This document shows positions 35,504 through 43,066 of a stretch of 64,000 bases of DNA, piece after piece. How positions within the stretch are numbered: the first letter of the stretch is position 1; the number at the start of each line of letters is the position of its first letter. Source of the DNA: Deltaproteobacteria bacterium. Its GTDB lineage: Bacteria; Acidobacteriota; Thermoanaerobaculia; Multivoradales; JAHZIX01. Position numbers and translations under genes: made by a program. Location of the stretch: positions 124,001 through 188,000 of the forward strand of contig JAHZIX010000001.1 of assembly GCA_022601195.1 (NCBI GenBank), in the 5' to 3' direction. The notes beneath the pieces are model-generated. The model saw only the letters and a program-made list of their open reading frames with translations, had not been told where the DNA came from and searched no databases.

Positions 35504-37234
35504 TCACCCTTTGTCCCCCTTGCCCGTCGCCTCACCGGAAACAGCAGCCCTAGCGATCCGCTTGCAGAAATAGTAGATCCGCTTTAGGTTCTCGAGAATG
35601 TCCATCTCGATCGAATAGGCTTCGATCCGCTTCGGTTCGTCCACGACCAGTCGAAGAGCCTGATGCCGTGCCGCTAAATCCGTCATTTGGTTGATACTTG
35701 CCTTCATCGAGGTTACCTCCTCGGAGGAAGTTTCGCTTCTCTCTGCCATCGCCAACACCGCTCCCTGAAAAGCCCGTTGGACTTCCTCATGAAAGGCACC
35801 GATGACAGAGGTGGTTTCATCGCTGATTGCCACTCGTTCTTTCAAACGGTGACGCGCCAATCCGACCAGACCAGTCTCGATAATATCTCCGATATGCTCG
35901 AGGTCATTGGCCATCGCCATGAGAGTGAGGAGCTCCTCGGTTTGCTGCTTTGCCAAGGGGGCCTGACTGATCTGCCCCAGGTAGTCAATGATTTTTCCGT
36001 GGAGCGCGTCGACGGTATCGTCCTGCTCTGCAACGTTGTCGATTTCTTCCGCCGTGCCATTGAGCATCGCCGGAAGGATCTCCTCCAACATGACCTGGGT
36101 GTGCTCAGCTAAATGCAACAATTCGAGACGCACCCGATCCAGGGCCAAGGGAGGAGTCGTCAGCAATTCCGTCGCCAGAAAGCGAGCTCTCACCTGATCT
36201 TCCTCACGAATAGTGCGATCTGGTACTAGCCTCTCCGCAATCCGGGCGATCTGGGTGGCGAAGGGAAGGAAGACGAGCGTATTCACGACATTGAAGATCG
36301 TATGAGCGTTGGCGACCTGGCGCGGCGTCTCAGCGGCCAGCTTTGCAGTATCGTTCAGGAGGCGGCTCTGCGGTGAAACAGAGGTGACCCAGGCCGCGAA
36401 CTGGTCGATGAAGCCTACCCAGAGGAGAACTCCGAAGACATTGAAAAGGACATGCACCACGGAGGCCCGCAAGGCCTCTCGAGGCTTGCCGATGGAGGCC
36501 AGAATGGCGGTGATGCAAGTCCCGATATTCGAGCCGAAGATCAGGGCAATACCTGCTACGAGGGTAATCAGACCCTGGCTCGCCATAACGATTACGATGC
36601 CCGTCGTTGCAGAGGAGGATTGCACCAAGGCCGTAAAGGCGGCTCCGGCGAGGATTCCAACCAGTGGATTCTCCATGCGGATCATCCAGTCCAGAAAGGG
36701 CTCATAGGTTCTCAGGGGCGCCATCGCCTCCGACATGACCCCCATACCGAAGAAGACCAACCCAAGCCCCATGAGCCCTGCTCCACGGTAACGAGTCGCC
36801 TGCTGCCGGGAGAAAAAGAGTGTTCCAAACCCGACGGCGATGATCGCCAGGGCATACTTCGTGATCTTGAAGGCGATGATCTGTGCCGTGATCGTCGTCC
36901 CAATATTGGCCCCCATGATGATCCCAACGGATTGGGACATGGACATCAGCCCCGCTGTAATGAAACCCACCACGAGTACCGTCGTAACCGAGGAGCTCTG
37001 GATGACCGCCGTGACCAGCGCACCAGTCATCGCACCGGTGAGACGATTCGTGGTCAGCTTGCCGAGAACTGTCCGCAGCCGGTCACCTGCCACCGCCTTC
37101 AGAGACTCGGCCATCTGATCCATGCCAAAGAGGAAGAGAGCCAATCCTCCTAGGAGGCCCATGACGAGGGCGAGAATATCCAGCGAGGCCGGTTCCTCCA
37201 GCGAGCTCAGAGCCACCGCGACAATCCCACTCAT
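35504..37234 (-). CDS. Na/Pi cotransporter with C-terminal PhoU-like domain
   Basis: A 576-residue membrane protein. Both inverted halves of the Na/Pi cotransporter fold carry the QSSSxT signature (VIQSSSVTTVLVV and VQSSSATTGIVIV), with GLALFLFGMDQMAESLKAVAG at the front. The last 200 residues form a helical PhoU-like regulatory domain (LAEHTQVMLEEILPAML, MANDLEHIGDIIETGL). It imports phosphate using sodium. Position next to PPK genes fits a phosphate-uptake-to-polyphosphate route. It is followed after 3 nt on its upstream side by the universal stress protein gene, which is probably the first gene of this operon. Confidence 0.93.
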   Translation of the reverse strand: MSGIVAVALSSLEEPASLDILALVMGLLGGLALFLFGMDQMAESLKAVAGDRLRTVLGKLTTNRLTGAMTGALVTAVIQSSSVTTVLVVGFITAGLMSMSQSVGIIMGANIGTTITAQIIAFKITKYALAIIAVGFGTLFFSRQQATRYRGAGLMGLGLVFFGMGVMSEAMAPLRTYEPFLDWMIRMENPLVGILAGAAFTALVQSSSATTGIVIVMASQGLITLVAGIALIFGSNIGTCITAILASIGKPREALRASVVHVLFNVFGVLLWVGFIDQFAAWVTSVSPQSRLLNDTAKLAAETPRQVANAHTIFNVVNTLVFLPFATQIARIAERLVPDRTIREEDQVRARFLATELLTTPPLALDRVRLELLHLAEHTQVMLEEILPAMLNGTAEEIDNVAEQDDTVDALHGKIIDYLGQISQAPLAKQQTEELLTLMAMANDLEHIGDIIETGLVGLARHRLKERVAISDETTSVIGAFHEEVQRAFQGAVLAMAERSETSSEEVTSMKASINQMTDLAARHQALRLVVDEPKRIEAYSIEMDILENLKRIYYFCKRIARAAVSGEATGKGDKG

Positions 37235-37237
37235 GAC

Positions 37238-37735
37238 TCAACTCTGTCTCTCGACGGGCTCTTTAACGATCGTCACAGGGATCTTTGCCAGTTGAACCAC
37301 CCGCTCCGCCTTCGAGCCGAGCATGAGATGTGGTAGGCCGGTCCTCCCCTGGCTCCCCATGACGATCAAACGCGCGCGGTGGCGCTCGGCAACCTCCAGG
37401 ATCCGGCTGACCGGCAAACCCACGATGAGAAGATCGTTGACCTCCAGCCCCTCGAGTTCAGGAATCTCTTTCGGAATCTCGGCAAGGAATTCGTCCAACA
37501 TCAAACGAGCGGCAGCCTCCAGACCGAGCAAGTGACGCCGCCGTTTCTTCGCTTTAGTGTAGTAACCCGGGGCCGCTCCAGGGTCATGGGCCACGTGCAA
37601 CAGCAGGAGTGGAAGATCGAAGCAGCGAGCGGCAGCTGCTGCCCATCTCACCGCTCCCCGAGACCTCTCAGAAAAATCCACGGGCACGAGAACACATTCC
37701 TTCTTCGATTTCGCGGCTCGACTCTTCTTTCCCAT
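37238..37735 (-). CDS. Universal stress protein (UspA family)
   Basis: A 165-residue single Usp domain: VLVPVDFSERSRGAVRWA at the front, LLLLHVAHDP, VGLPVSRILE, and the ATP-binding signature GSQGRTGLPHLMLGSKAERV (G-2x-G-9x-G-S). The ATG at 37735 has AGAGG 5 nt upstream and was preferred to a GTG two codons earlier. The stop lies 3 nt before the Na/Pi cotransporter start, so it heads that operon. The basic N-terminal leader (GKKSRAAKSKK) is unusual for the family. Likely a cytoplasmic stress regulator linked to phosphate supply. Confidence 0.9.
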   Translation of the reverse strand: MGKKSRAAKSKKECVLVPVDFSERSRGAVRWAAAAARCFDLPLLLLHVAHDPGAAPGYYTKAKKRRRHLLGLEAAARLMLDEFLAEIPKEIPELEGLEVNDLLIVGLPVSRILEVAERHRARLIVMGSQGRTGLPHLMLGSKAERVVQLAKIPVTIVKEPVERQS

Positions 37736-37958
37736 TGGCACCTCTGGCGATTGGACAAACCCTGGAGGAGTTGAGTCCGAGGCGCCACCTCTCTGAGGGC
37801 GGGATCACCCACCCCGAACAGGTAGGAGGATCCGCGAAGGCACCAAGTGTTGAGATGAGTCAAGCTTGGACAATCTTCTGGAATTCCTCCTCGCAAACCT
37901 TCTGAAGAAGTTCCGGCTAGCCTCCTGTCGAAGACGAGCCGGCCGGCAGGGAGCACCA

Positions 37959-37978
37959 TTGACAAATAAATTTGTCAA
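37959..37978. promoter_or_regulatory. Operator-like perfect palindrome before the ArsR-type regulator
   Basis: Two 9-bp half-sites, TTGACAAAT and ATTTGTCAA, are separated by AA and form a perfect inverted repeat. It is AT-rich against a GC-rich background and overlaps the A of the first possible ATG of the regulator gene, the usual position for an autoregulatory site of ArsR/MarR-type repressors. Confidence 0.7.
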
Positions 37979-37992
37979 TGCCACCATCAGGC

Positions 37993-38595
37993 ATGCTCGA
38001 TGTCGAAGTCATCCAAGAACCGGCGACGGCTGTCGCTGCTCTCGGGCCCCTCCGGGGCAAATTGTTAGCGGAGTTGCGACAGCCCGCGTCGGCGGCGGGA
38101 CTCGCTTCTGTCTTGGGCCTGCCTCGGCAGAAGGTCAACTACCATTTGCGAGCCCTGGAAGCTCATGGGTTGGTGACAGTTGCGGAGCAGCGCACCTGGG
38201 GCGGTCTTACGGAGCGCTTGCTGGTGGCGACGGCTCAAAGCTATGTGGTCTCCCCTGGGGCGCTCGGCCCCATTGCCGCCGATCCTGCCCACAGCTCAGA
38301 TCGCCTCTCCGCCAGCTACTTGATCGCCCTCGCGGCCCGAGCGGTGCGAGAGGTCGGCGATCTGTTTCGCCGGGCAACGGAAGCCAAGAAACGCCTGGCG
38401 ACGGTCTCCATGGACACCACGATTCGTTTTCGGACGGCGCGAGAAAGAGCCTCCTTCAGCCGTGAGCTGGCCGCCGCAGTCACCGAGCTTGCGGCGCGAT
38501 ATCACGATGACTCAGCGCCCGGAGGACGACCTCACCGGCTGATCGTATTGGCCCATCCACAACCCCATAACCCATCTATCGAGGATCCGTCATGA
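37993..38595 (+). CDS. ArsR-like winged-helix transcriptional regulator
   Basis: About 200 residues with an N-terminal winged helix: LGPLRGKLLAELRQPASAAG, LASVLGLPRQKVNYHLRALE (recognition helix) and HGLVTVAEQRTWGG (wing). The C-terminal half is helical. ArsR-type regulators encoded with an SRPBCC/AHSA1 protein are a common pair, and here the SRPBCC gene overlaps by ATGA. Two in-frame ATGs (37978 and 37993) are possible. The first lies at the edge of the palindromic operator and has no ribosome-binding site, so the second is proposed with low certainty. It probably represses its own operon until a ligand is bound. Confidence 0.85.
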   Translation: MLDVEVIQEPATAVAALGPLRGKLLAELRQPASAAGLASVLGLPRQKVNYHLRALEAHGLVTVAEQRTWGGLTERLLVATAQSYVVSPGALGPIAADPAHSSDRLSASYLIALAARAVREVGDLFRRATEAKKRLATVSMDTTIRFRTARERASFSRELAAAVTELAARYHDDSAPGGRPHRLIVLAHPQPHNPSIEDPS

Positions 38596-39401
38596 GTGTG
38601 AAACGCGATGCAACAGGTCGCCGGTTTGTCGAGGCCGAAGTCGAAGTCCCTGGAACACCGGAGGAAGTCTGGCGGGCGATCGCCACCGGTCCGGGCATAT
38701 CTTCCTGGTTTGTTCCGACGGATGTCGACGAGCGGGTGGGAGGAGTGGCCAAGTGCTCCTTTGGTCCGGGCATGGATTCCATCTCGACCATCACGACCTG
38801 GGACCCACCTCGCCGATTCGCCAGTGATTCTCAGGACTTGGGGCCGGAGGCACCCACCGTCGCTACGGAGTGGATCGTCGAAGCGAAGTCCGGTGGTACC
38901 TGCATCGTCCGGGTGGTGCACAGCTTGTTTACGGACTCGGACGATTGGGATAACGAGCTCGAAGCCTGGGAAGGTGGATGGCCGGACTTCTTTCGTATTC
39001 TCCGCTTGTACCTCGAGCACTTCCAGGGGCAACCTTCGGCTCTATTGCCGGTCTCGGCCATGACATCTCTGGAGCCCGGTGAAGCGTGGAAAAAGTTCAG
39101 CACGGCTCTCGGTGTCCTCGACATCGCTGAAGGGGAAGAGCGCCGCGTCGATGTCGCCGGCCTTCCTTCCTTTGAAATTCACGTCGAGGGCGTGGGGCAA
39201 AAACCGCCTCATCAAGGGGAGCTTCTGGTCAGAACGGGAGAGCCCACGCCCGGGCTGGCTCATTGGTTCGCGTTGAAGATGGGTGAGCAGACAATGCTGT
39301 CGCTCCGCTTCTACGTCTATGGCGACTCGGCCCAGGAGGCAGTGCAGCGAGCCGAGCCCCTGTGGAACGCCTGGATCAGCGAGCAATTTCCGGCGAGCTA
39401 G
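38592..39401 (+). CDS. SRPBCC (AHSA1/START-like) domain protein
   Basis: A 269-residue protein. The N-terminal 150 residues have the AHSA1/SRPBCC pattern: FVEAEVEVPGTPEEVWRAIA, GISSWFVPTDVDERVGG, ITTWDPPRRFA and a WEGGW segment near the end of the domain. These folds bind hydrophobic ligands in a deep cavity. The C-terminal part is a second, weaker alpha/beta domain that may be a degenerate copy. It is translationally coupled to the ArsR-like regulator (ATGA overlap). Likely it senses or handles the small molecule the regulator responds to; the ligand is unknown. Confidence 0.88.
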   Translation: MSVKRDATGRRFVEAEVEVPGTPEEVWRAIATGPGISSWFVPTDVDERVGGVAKCSFGPGMDSISTITTWDPPRRFASDSQDLGPEAPTVATEWIVEAKSGGTCIVRVVHSLFTDSDDWDNELEAWEGGWPDFFRILRLYLEHFQGQPSALLPVSAMTSLEPGEAWKKFSTALGVLDIAEGEERRVDVAGLPSFEIHVEGVGQKPPHQGELLVRTGEPTPGLAHWFALKMGEQTMLSLRFYVYGDSAQEAVQRAEPLWNAWISEQFPAS

Positions 39402-39424
39402 TTGAGCCTGGTCTTCTCACCCAC

Positions 39425-39459
39425 TTGGTCACCAGGCATCCGAGGTGCCTGGTGACCAA
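39425..39459 (+). terminator. Perfect 14-bp hairpin after the SRPBCC gene
   Basis: TTGGTCACCAGGCA (39425-39438) pairs perfectly with 39446-39459 around a 7-nt loop, 24 nt after the stop. No T-run follows, so it may act as a transcript-stabilising 3' structure or a weak bidirectional terminator. Confidence 0.55.
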
Positions 39460-39477
39460 CTAAGAAGTCGTATTTTG

Positions 39478-39667
39478 TACCGCTAGCCCTTTCTTCTCAC
39501 CGACTTCATTACGAGGCCCCGAAGATGCCGGGAGATCCAAGGAAGAAGGGGATTCCTGCGACGCAGGCACAATAACACTGTGTCGAGGAGCAGAATCGCC
39601 GTCTGACGCTGGAGATTTCGGTAGATCCGGAGCCGCAGTAGAAAGTTGGTGAGCAGGAAAGGCTAGC
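39478..39667 (-). repeat. Dispersed 3' repeat, copy R4 (long form)
   Basis: Lies downstream of the second universal stress protein gene. It is the best full-length partner of R3 (about 76% identity, no gaps over 189 nt) and also aligns with R2 (67 nt, no gaps) and R1. Confidence 0.7.
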
Positions 39668-39680
39668 GCAGCCGCCCTGG

Positions 39681-39750
39681 GTCGAGGAGCGGAATCGGCT
39701 TCCAAACCACTCTGTTCAGTTGAATGCGGCTTCGCAGCAGAAGGCCCAGG
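39681..39750 (-). repeat. Dispersed 3' repeat, copy R5 (partial)
   Basis: Placed directly beside R4 in the same orientation. The blocks CTGCTGCG and GATTCCGCTCCTCGAC match R4 with the same 48-nt distance between them, while the centre has diverged. Confidence 0.5.
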
Positions 39751-39932
39751 AGAGAAAGATCCAGAAGAGAAAAGCCCAAAAGAAAAAGGCTAGCTGGTTT
39801 GGAGGCGCGACCGCCCCCTTACGACTAGGTTCACCTGCCTTGGAAACCGGCATTGCGCAGCGGATCCGGGGTGGAGTTCGCCAAAACTCAAGGGATCGAA
39901 GATAGCCCAAAAAATCACTGAATACGATTCAC

Positions 39933-40379
39933 CTATCGATGGACGGACGGCACTACCAGGACGGGACAGGGAGCATGATTGAGCAAGCGGTGGGTCGTAC
40001 TACCGATCGCCGAGTGGCCAAGAAATCCCTTGCCCTGGCTGGCGATGATGATGAGGTCTACCTTGCGAGCCTTGGCGTAATCCACAATACAGGCGTTCGC
40101 TCCCCCTCCCACCACAATCACCTGAGATTGACAGCCCTGAAGTGATTCACCGGCGAACTCCACGAGCCGTTCCTGTGCGGTTCTCCGATGCTGCGAGAGG
40201 ATCTCACTTCGTTGGTCCGCTGAGACTCCGAGCATGATCGGAGGCAGGGTATCTTCGGCACAGTAGAGAAGAATCACCTCTGCATTGAATTGGCGGCCCA
40301 GAAGAGCTGCGTGCTCCAGAGCTGGTAAGGATCCGTCGGAAAGGTCACTGGTGACGAGAATCGTCTGATAGGCCGTCAT
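39933..40379 (-). CDS. Universal stress protein (UspA family), second copy
   Basis: A 148-residue Usp domain: ILVTSDLSDGSLPALEHAA, VILLYCAED, then the nucleotide motif ASQGKGFLGHSAIGSTTHRL followed by APCPVLVVP. Two ATGs are present; the second (40379) has AGGAGG at an 8-nt distance and is preferred over the first, which would leave only 2 nt. It is a different paralogue from the one at 37.2-37.7 kb (low identity outside motifs) and is monocistronic. Confidence 0.9.
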   Translation of the reverse strand: MTAYQTILVTSDLSDGSLPALEHAALLGRQFNAEVILLYCAEDTLPPIMLGVSADQRSEILSQHRRTAQERLVEFAGESLQGCQSQVIVVGGGANACIVDYAKARKVDLIIIASQGKGFLGHSAIGSTTHRLLNHAPCPVLVVPSVHR

Positions 40380-40722
40380 TGCCATCCCCTCCTGAATTGT
40401 CGTGGCACTGCTTGCCAGTAAAAGTCTCTACTGGATTCACTGTTCGCCGGGAGTCACAGTTTGCCGGGACTCACCCGCCGACCCCAACCTCCACGAGGTA
40501 GCTGGCACTGCACGCTCGGGTAGGTCCCTCTCCCCTCTTAGGGTGGGAATGGGAAGCGAGAAGGACTTGGAACAGCTTCCTCAGCCATCAGAAGAGAGTC
40601 CACCAAGGGGACCTGGAACGAAAAAGAGGCTGCCAGGCCTCGCTACTAGATGAAAGTCTAAGCGAGACACTGGCAGCCCATGAGATCTGGGATCACCCAG
40701 AGAGCACTTCTAGGACTTGTTT
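40380..40722. other. Intergenic region of 343 bp with short tandem repeat
   Basis: At about 40438-40475 a 17-bp unit (TCACTGTTCGCCGGGAG and a variant) occurs twice in tandem. The terminator of the Cys-rich protease is at 40621-40678. No gene is supported. Confidence 0.45.
40621..40678 (-). terminator. Terminator of the Cys-rich metalloprotease gene
   Basis: Two stacked stems, GGCTGCCAG (40628-40636 with 40670-40678) and CTCGCT (40639-40644 with 40661-40666), are followed on the minus strand by TCTTTTT. It lies 45 nt after the stop. Confidence 0.8.
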
Positions 40723-42888
40723 CTAATTACATTTATCGGTCGGTCGGCACTGCACCTTGAAGTTGAACAATTTGCAGCAGTTGGAGCTACACTGGCCGCC
40801 TCGGGAGCAGGAGGTTCCATTGCTCTTTTCCCGTTCGCATTTATTCTTACCAATGCCCACGGTGCCGGTATTGCAATACTCATTGGAATCACAATCACTG
40901 TCGTTCTTACACTCGGCGCAGGCGCCACCAGGGCAGATTCCCGAGGTGCACTGACCGGCACGGGTACAGCCGGTTCCGTTAGACTTCTTCCTTTCACATT
41001 TATTCTTGCCAATTCCGACGGTGCCAGTATTGCAATACTCGTTGGAGTCGCAGTCGTCGTCGCTGTTGCACTCGGCACAGGCTCCACCGGGACAGATACC
41101 GGATTGACACTGGTCTGCTCGGGTACAAGCCACGCCATTGGCCTTTAGGGCCTCACACTTATTCTTGCCAATCCCCAGCGTCCCCGTGTTGCAGTACTCG
41201 CTGGAGTTGCAGTCGTCGTCGCTATTGCACTCAGCGCAGGCGCCGCCGGGACAGATGCCGGATTGACACTGATCCGGACGAGTACAAGCTACGCCGTTGG
41301 CCTTCAAGGCTTGGCATTTATTCCTACCGATGCCCAAGGTACCGGTGTTACAAAATTCACTATTGGTGCAATCGTCGTCGCTATTGCACTCGGCGCAGGC
41401 GCCACCGGGACAGATGCCCGAGGTGCATTGATTGGGGCGGGTGCAAGCCACACCGTTGGATTTCTTGTTCTCGCACTTGTTCTTCCCAATCCCCAGAGTT
41501 CCCTTGTTGCAATACTGATTGTTGTTGCAATCGTCATCGCTGTTGCATTCAGCACAGGCGCCACCGGGGCAGATTCCTGATAGACATTGCAGGGGTCGAG
41601 TGCAGGCGGTCCCATTGGTTCTCTTCTTGGAGCAATGGTTGCGACCGACCCCCAAGGCGACTCCCTTGTCGCAGAACTCGTTGGAAGCACAATCGCCGTC
41701 CGTATCGCAATAGCCGACGTGATACCGGCGAGTGACGATCCAGGGGTAGACAGATTTGACGGCTTCGTCGCCGACGGTACACATCAGATAACGCAGGTTC
41801 GTATCGCTGTCCTCGCCGCTCAACTCATCGCAATCCCGAAAGTCCGGTGGGTTGGCTCCCTGGGGATACTCATCGTCGAGGCCTAGAAAGTGGCTGAACT
41901 CGTGGAGGATCGTCCATTCGGAAATACCCGTGTAAATGGCCTTGTAGACCTTCACTCCTAGAACCTTGACGGGACGATACATATTGTTCCAACGATCTTC
42001 GTTGTGGTGCATCTCCACCTTGTATCGAGTACCTGCCTTATCGAAGTTGTCCAAGGTCGCGGCGGTGACTTCTCCGGACTGGCCGACGAAGTTGGCGATG
42101 TGGACATTCATCTTGAGGGAACCGTCAGCGCGGCTCCAGCGAGTCTCGATACGGTCCCGCCAATAGTGCATGAGCCAATCCGTAGACGCGAGGCGTCGGC
42201 CTCGGAAGCTCTCATTCCAGAAATCCGTCTCGGTGATCCCCTGGGCCGTTCTCTCCTCCGGGGTGAGCAGGAAGAAGCGTGCTCCCCGATTGACTCGGCA
42301 AGCTCGGGCCGAGAAAGGAGTGTCTTTGGCATAGACCAAACCATTGTCGTTCTTGTCCGTCGCATCCGTGGCGCAGACTCCCTGGTCCAGGGGCTGGCCT
42401 CCCTCTTGACTGCTCAAGATCTCCGTCAAGGCATGGGGAATGTGCAACTTGTCCGATTCCGCCTTGGGAAACTTGAAGTCCAGGGCGACGGTGATCGTCC
42501 AAACGCCGTTGCTTCTCTTCAGGCGGTAGCCATAGCGTTTCGAAAACAAGCCGAAGTAGTTGAATTGGCCGCGGATGAATCGGGCGTCCAGGTCGTCCGC
42601 GAGGGTCCTATTGGCGACGTCGCCGACGGCATTCCCGAGAGAGTCCCGCTTGCGATTACAGGCGATGACGTGCTCATTGTAGGAGCGGGTGCCGACGAAG
42701 CAGGTTTCCCAGTCGGAACAATCGTTGCCGGCACTGAAATTCTCCGATTCCAGGTTTCGGGCCTCGGTCCTCTCACTGGAAGAGGGGTCTATTCCACACA
42801 GGTTCGCCCAGGCCGGCGATGCCGCCAGGGCCCAAGTACACGCGGCCAACACCAACAAACTCAATCTAACGGAAATCTTGCTCTTCAT
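40723..42888 (-). CDS. Secreted zinc metalloprotease with six Cys-rich 53-residue repeats
   Basis: A 721-residue protein with a signal peptide (about 1-28, ending SPAWA). The catalytic part has HEFSHFLGLDDE (329-340), an HExxHxxGxxD zinc motif followed by Glu. From about residue 400 to the end there are six tandem repeats of 53 residues, each beginning ECNSDDDC, continuing YCNTGTLGIGKNKC and ending SGICPGGACA; the last copy is altered and closes the protein. Each repeat has eight or more Cys in fixed positions, as in Dickkopf-like Cys-rich folds, so a disulfide-rich rigid stalk is likely outside the cell. The repeats are near-identical also at DNA level (159-bp period). Confidence 0.85.
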   Translation of the reverse strand: MKSKISVRLSLLVLAACTWALAASPAWANLCGIDPSSSERTEARNLESENFSAGNDCSDWETCFVGTRSYNEHVIACNRKRDSLGNAVGDVANRTLADDLDARFIRGQFNYFGLFSKRYGYRLKRSNGVWTITVALDFKFPKAESDKLHIPHALTEILSSQEGGQPLDQGVCATDATDKNDNGLVYAKDTPFSARACRVNRGARFFLLTPEERTAQGITETDFWNESFRGRRLASTDWLMHYWRDRIETRWSRADGSLKMNVHIANFVGQSGEVTAATLDNFDKAGTRYKVEMHHNEDRWNNMYRPVKVLGVKVYKAIYTGISEWTILHEFSHFLGLDDEYPQGANPPDFRDCDELSGEDSDTNLRYLMCTVGDEAVKSVYPWIVTRRYHVGYCDTDGDCASNEFCDKGVALGVGRNHCSKKRTNGTACTRPLQCLSGICPGGACAECNSDDDCNNNQYCNKGTLGIGKNKCENKKSNGVACTRPNQCTSGICPGGACAECNSDDDCTNSEFCNTGTLGIGRNKCQALKANGVACTRPDQCQSGICPGGACAECNSDDDCNSSEYCNTGTLGIGKNKCEALKANGVACTRADQCQSGICPGGACAECNSDDDCDSNEYCNTGTVGIGKNKCERKKSNGTGCTRAGQCTSGICPGGACAECKNDSDCDSNEYCNTGTVGIGKNKCEREKSNGTSCSRGGQCSSNCCKLFNFKVQCRPTDKCN

Positions 42889-43066
42889 CTCCAGCCTCCA
42901 AGTCAGAAGTACTCAATTCAAGGGCCATCAGCAAATCGCTTCCGGCTTCCTCTTGTACTTCGCTTCGACTTGGAGATTTCTGACAAACGGGAGATCAATC
43001 GACAAATCACCACGTCGGGAGGCGGGATGAAACTCTGAAGAAATCGCCTCTGGATAGGGGGCTACC

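Larger units (their letters stand above)
39402..39932. other. Intergenic region with hairpin and two repeat copies
   Basis: Between convergent genes. It contains a perfect hairpin (39425-39459) and copies R4 and R5 of the dispersed repeat. No gene is supported; the open frame at 39460-39705 on the minus strand is the repeat itself. Confidence 0.5.

Noticed and set aside
35229-35507. A 92-codon minus-strand frame whose GTG overlaps the Na/Pi cotransporter stop
   Set aside because: Most of it is repeat copy R3; comparison with R4 shows no codon-position bias in differences, so a protein-coding role is not supported.
40717-41148. Open frames antisense to the Cys-rich repeats
   Set aside because: They repeat with the same 159-bp period as the real gene and have no start signals; they are shadows of the repeats.
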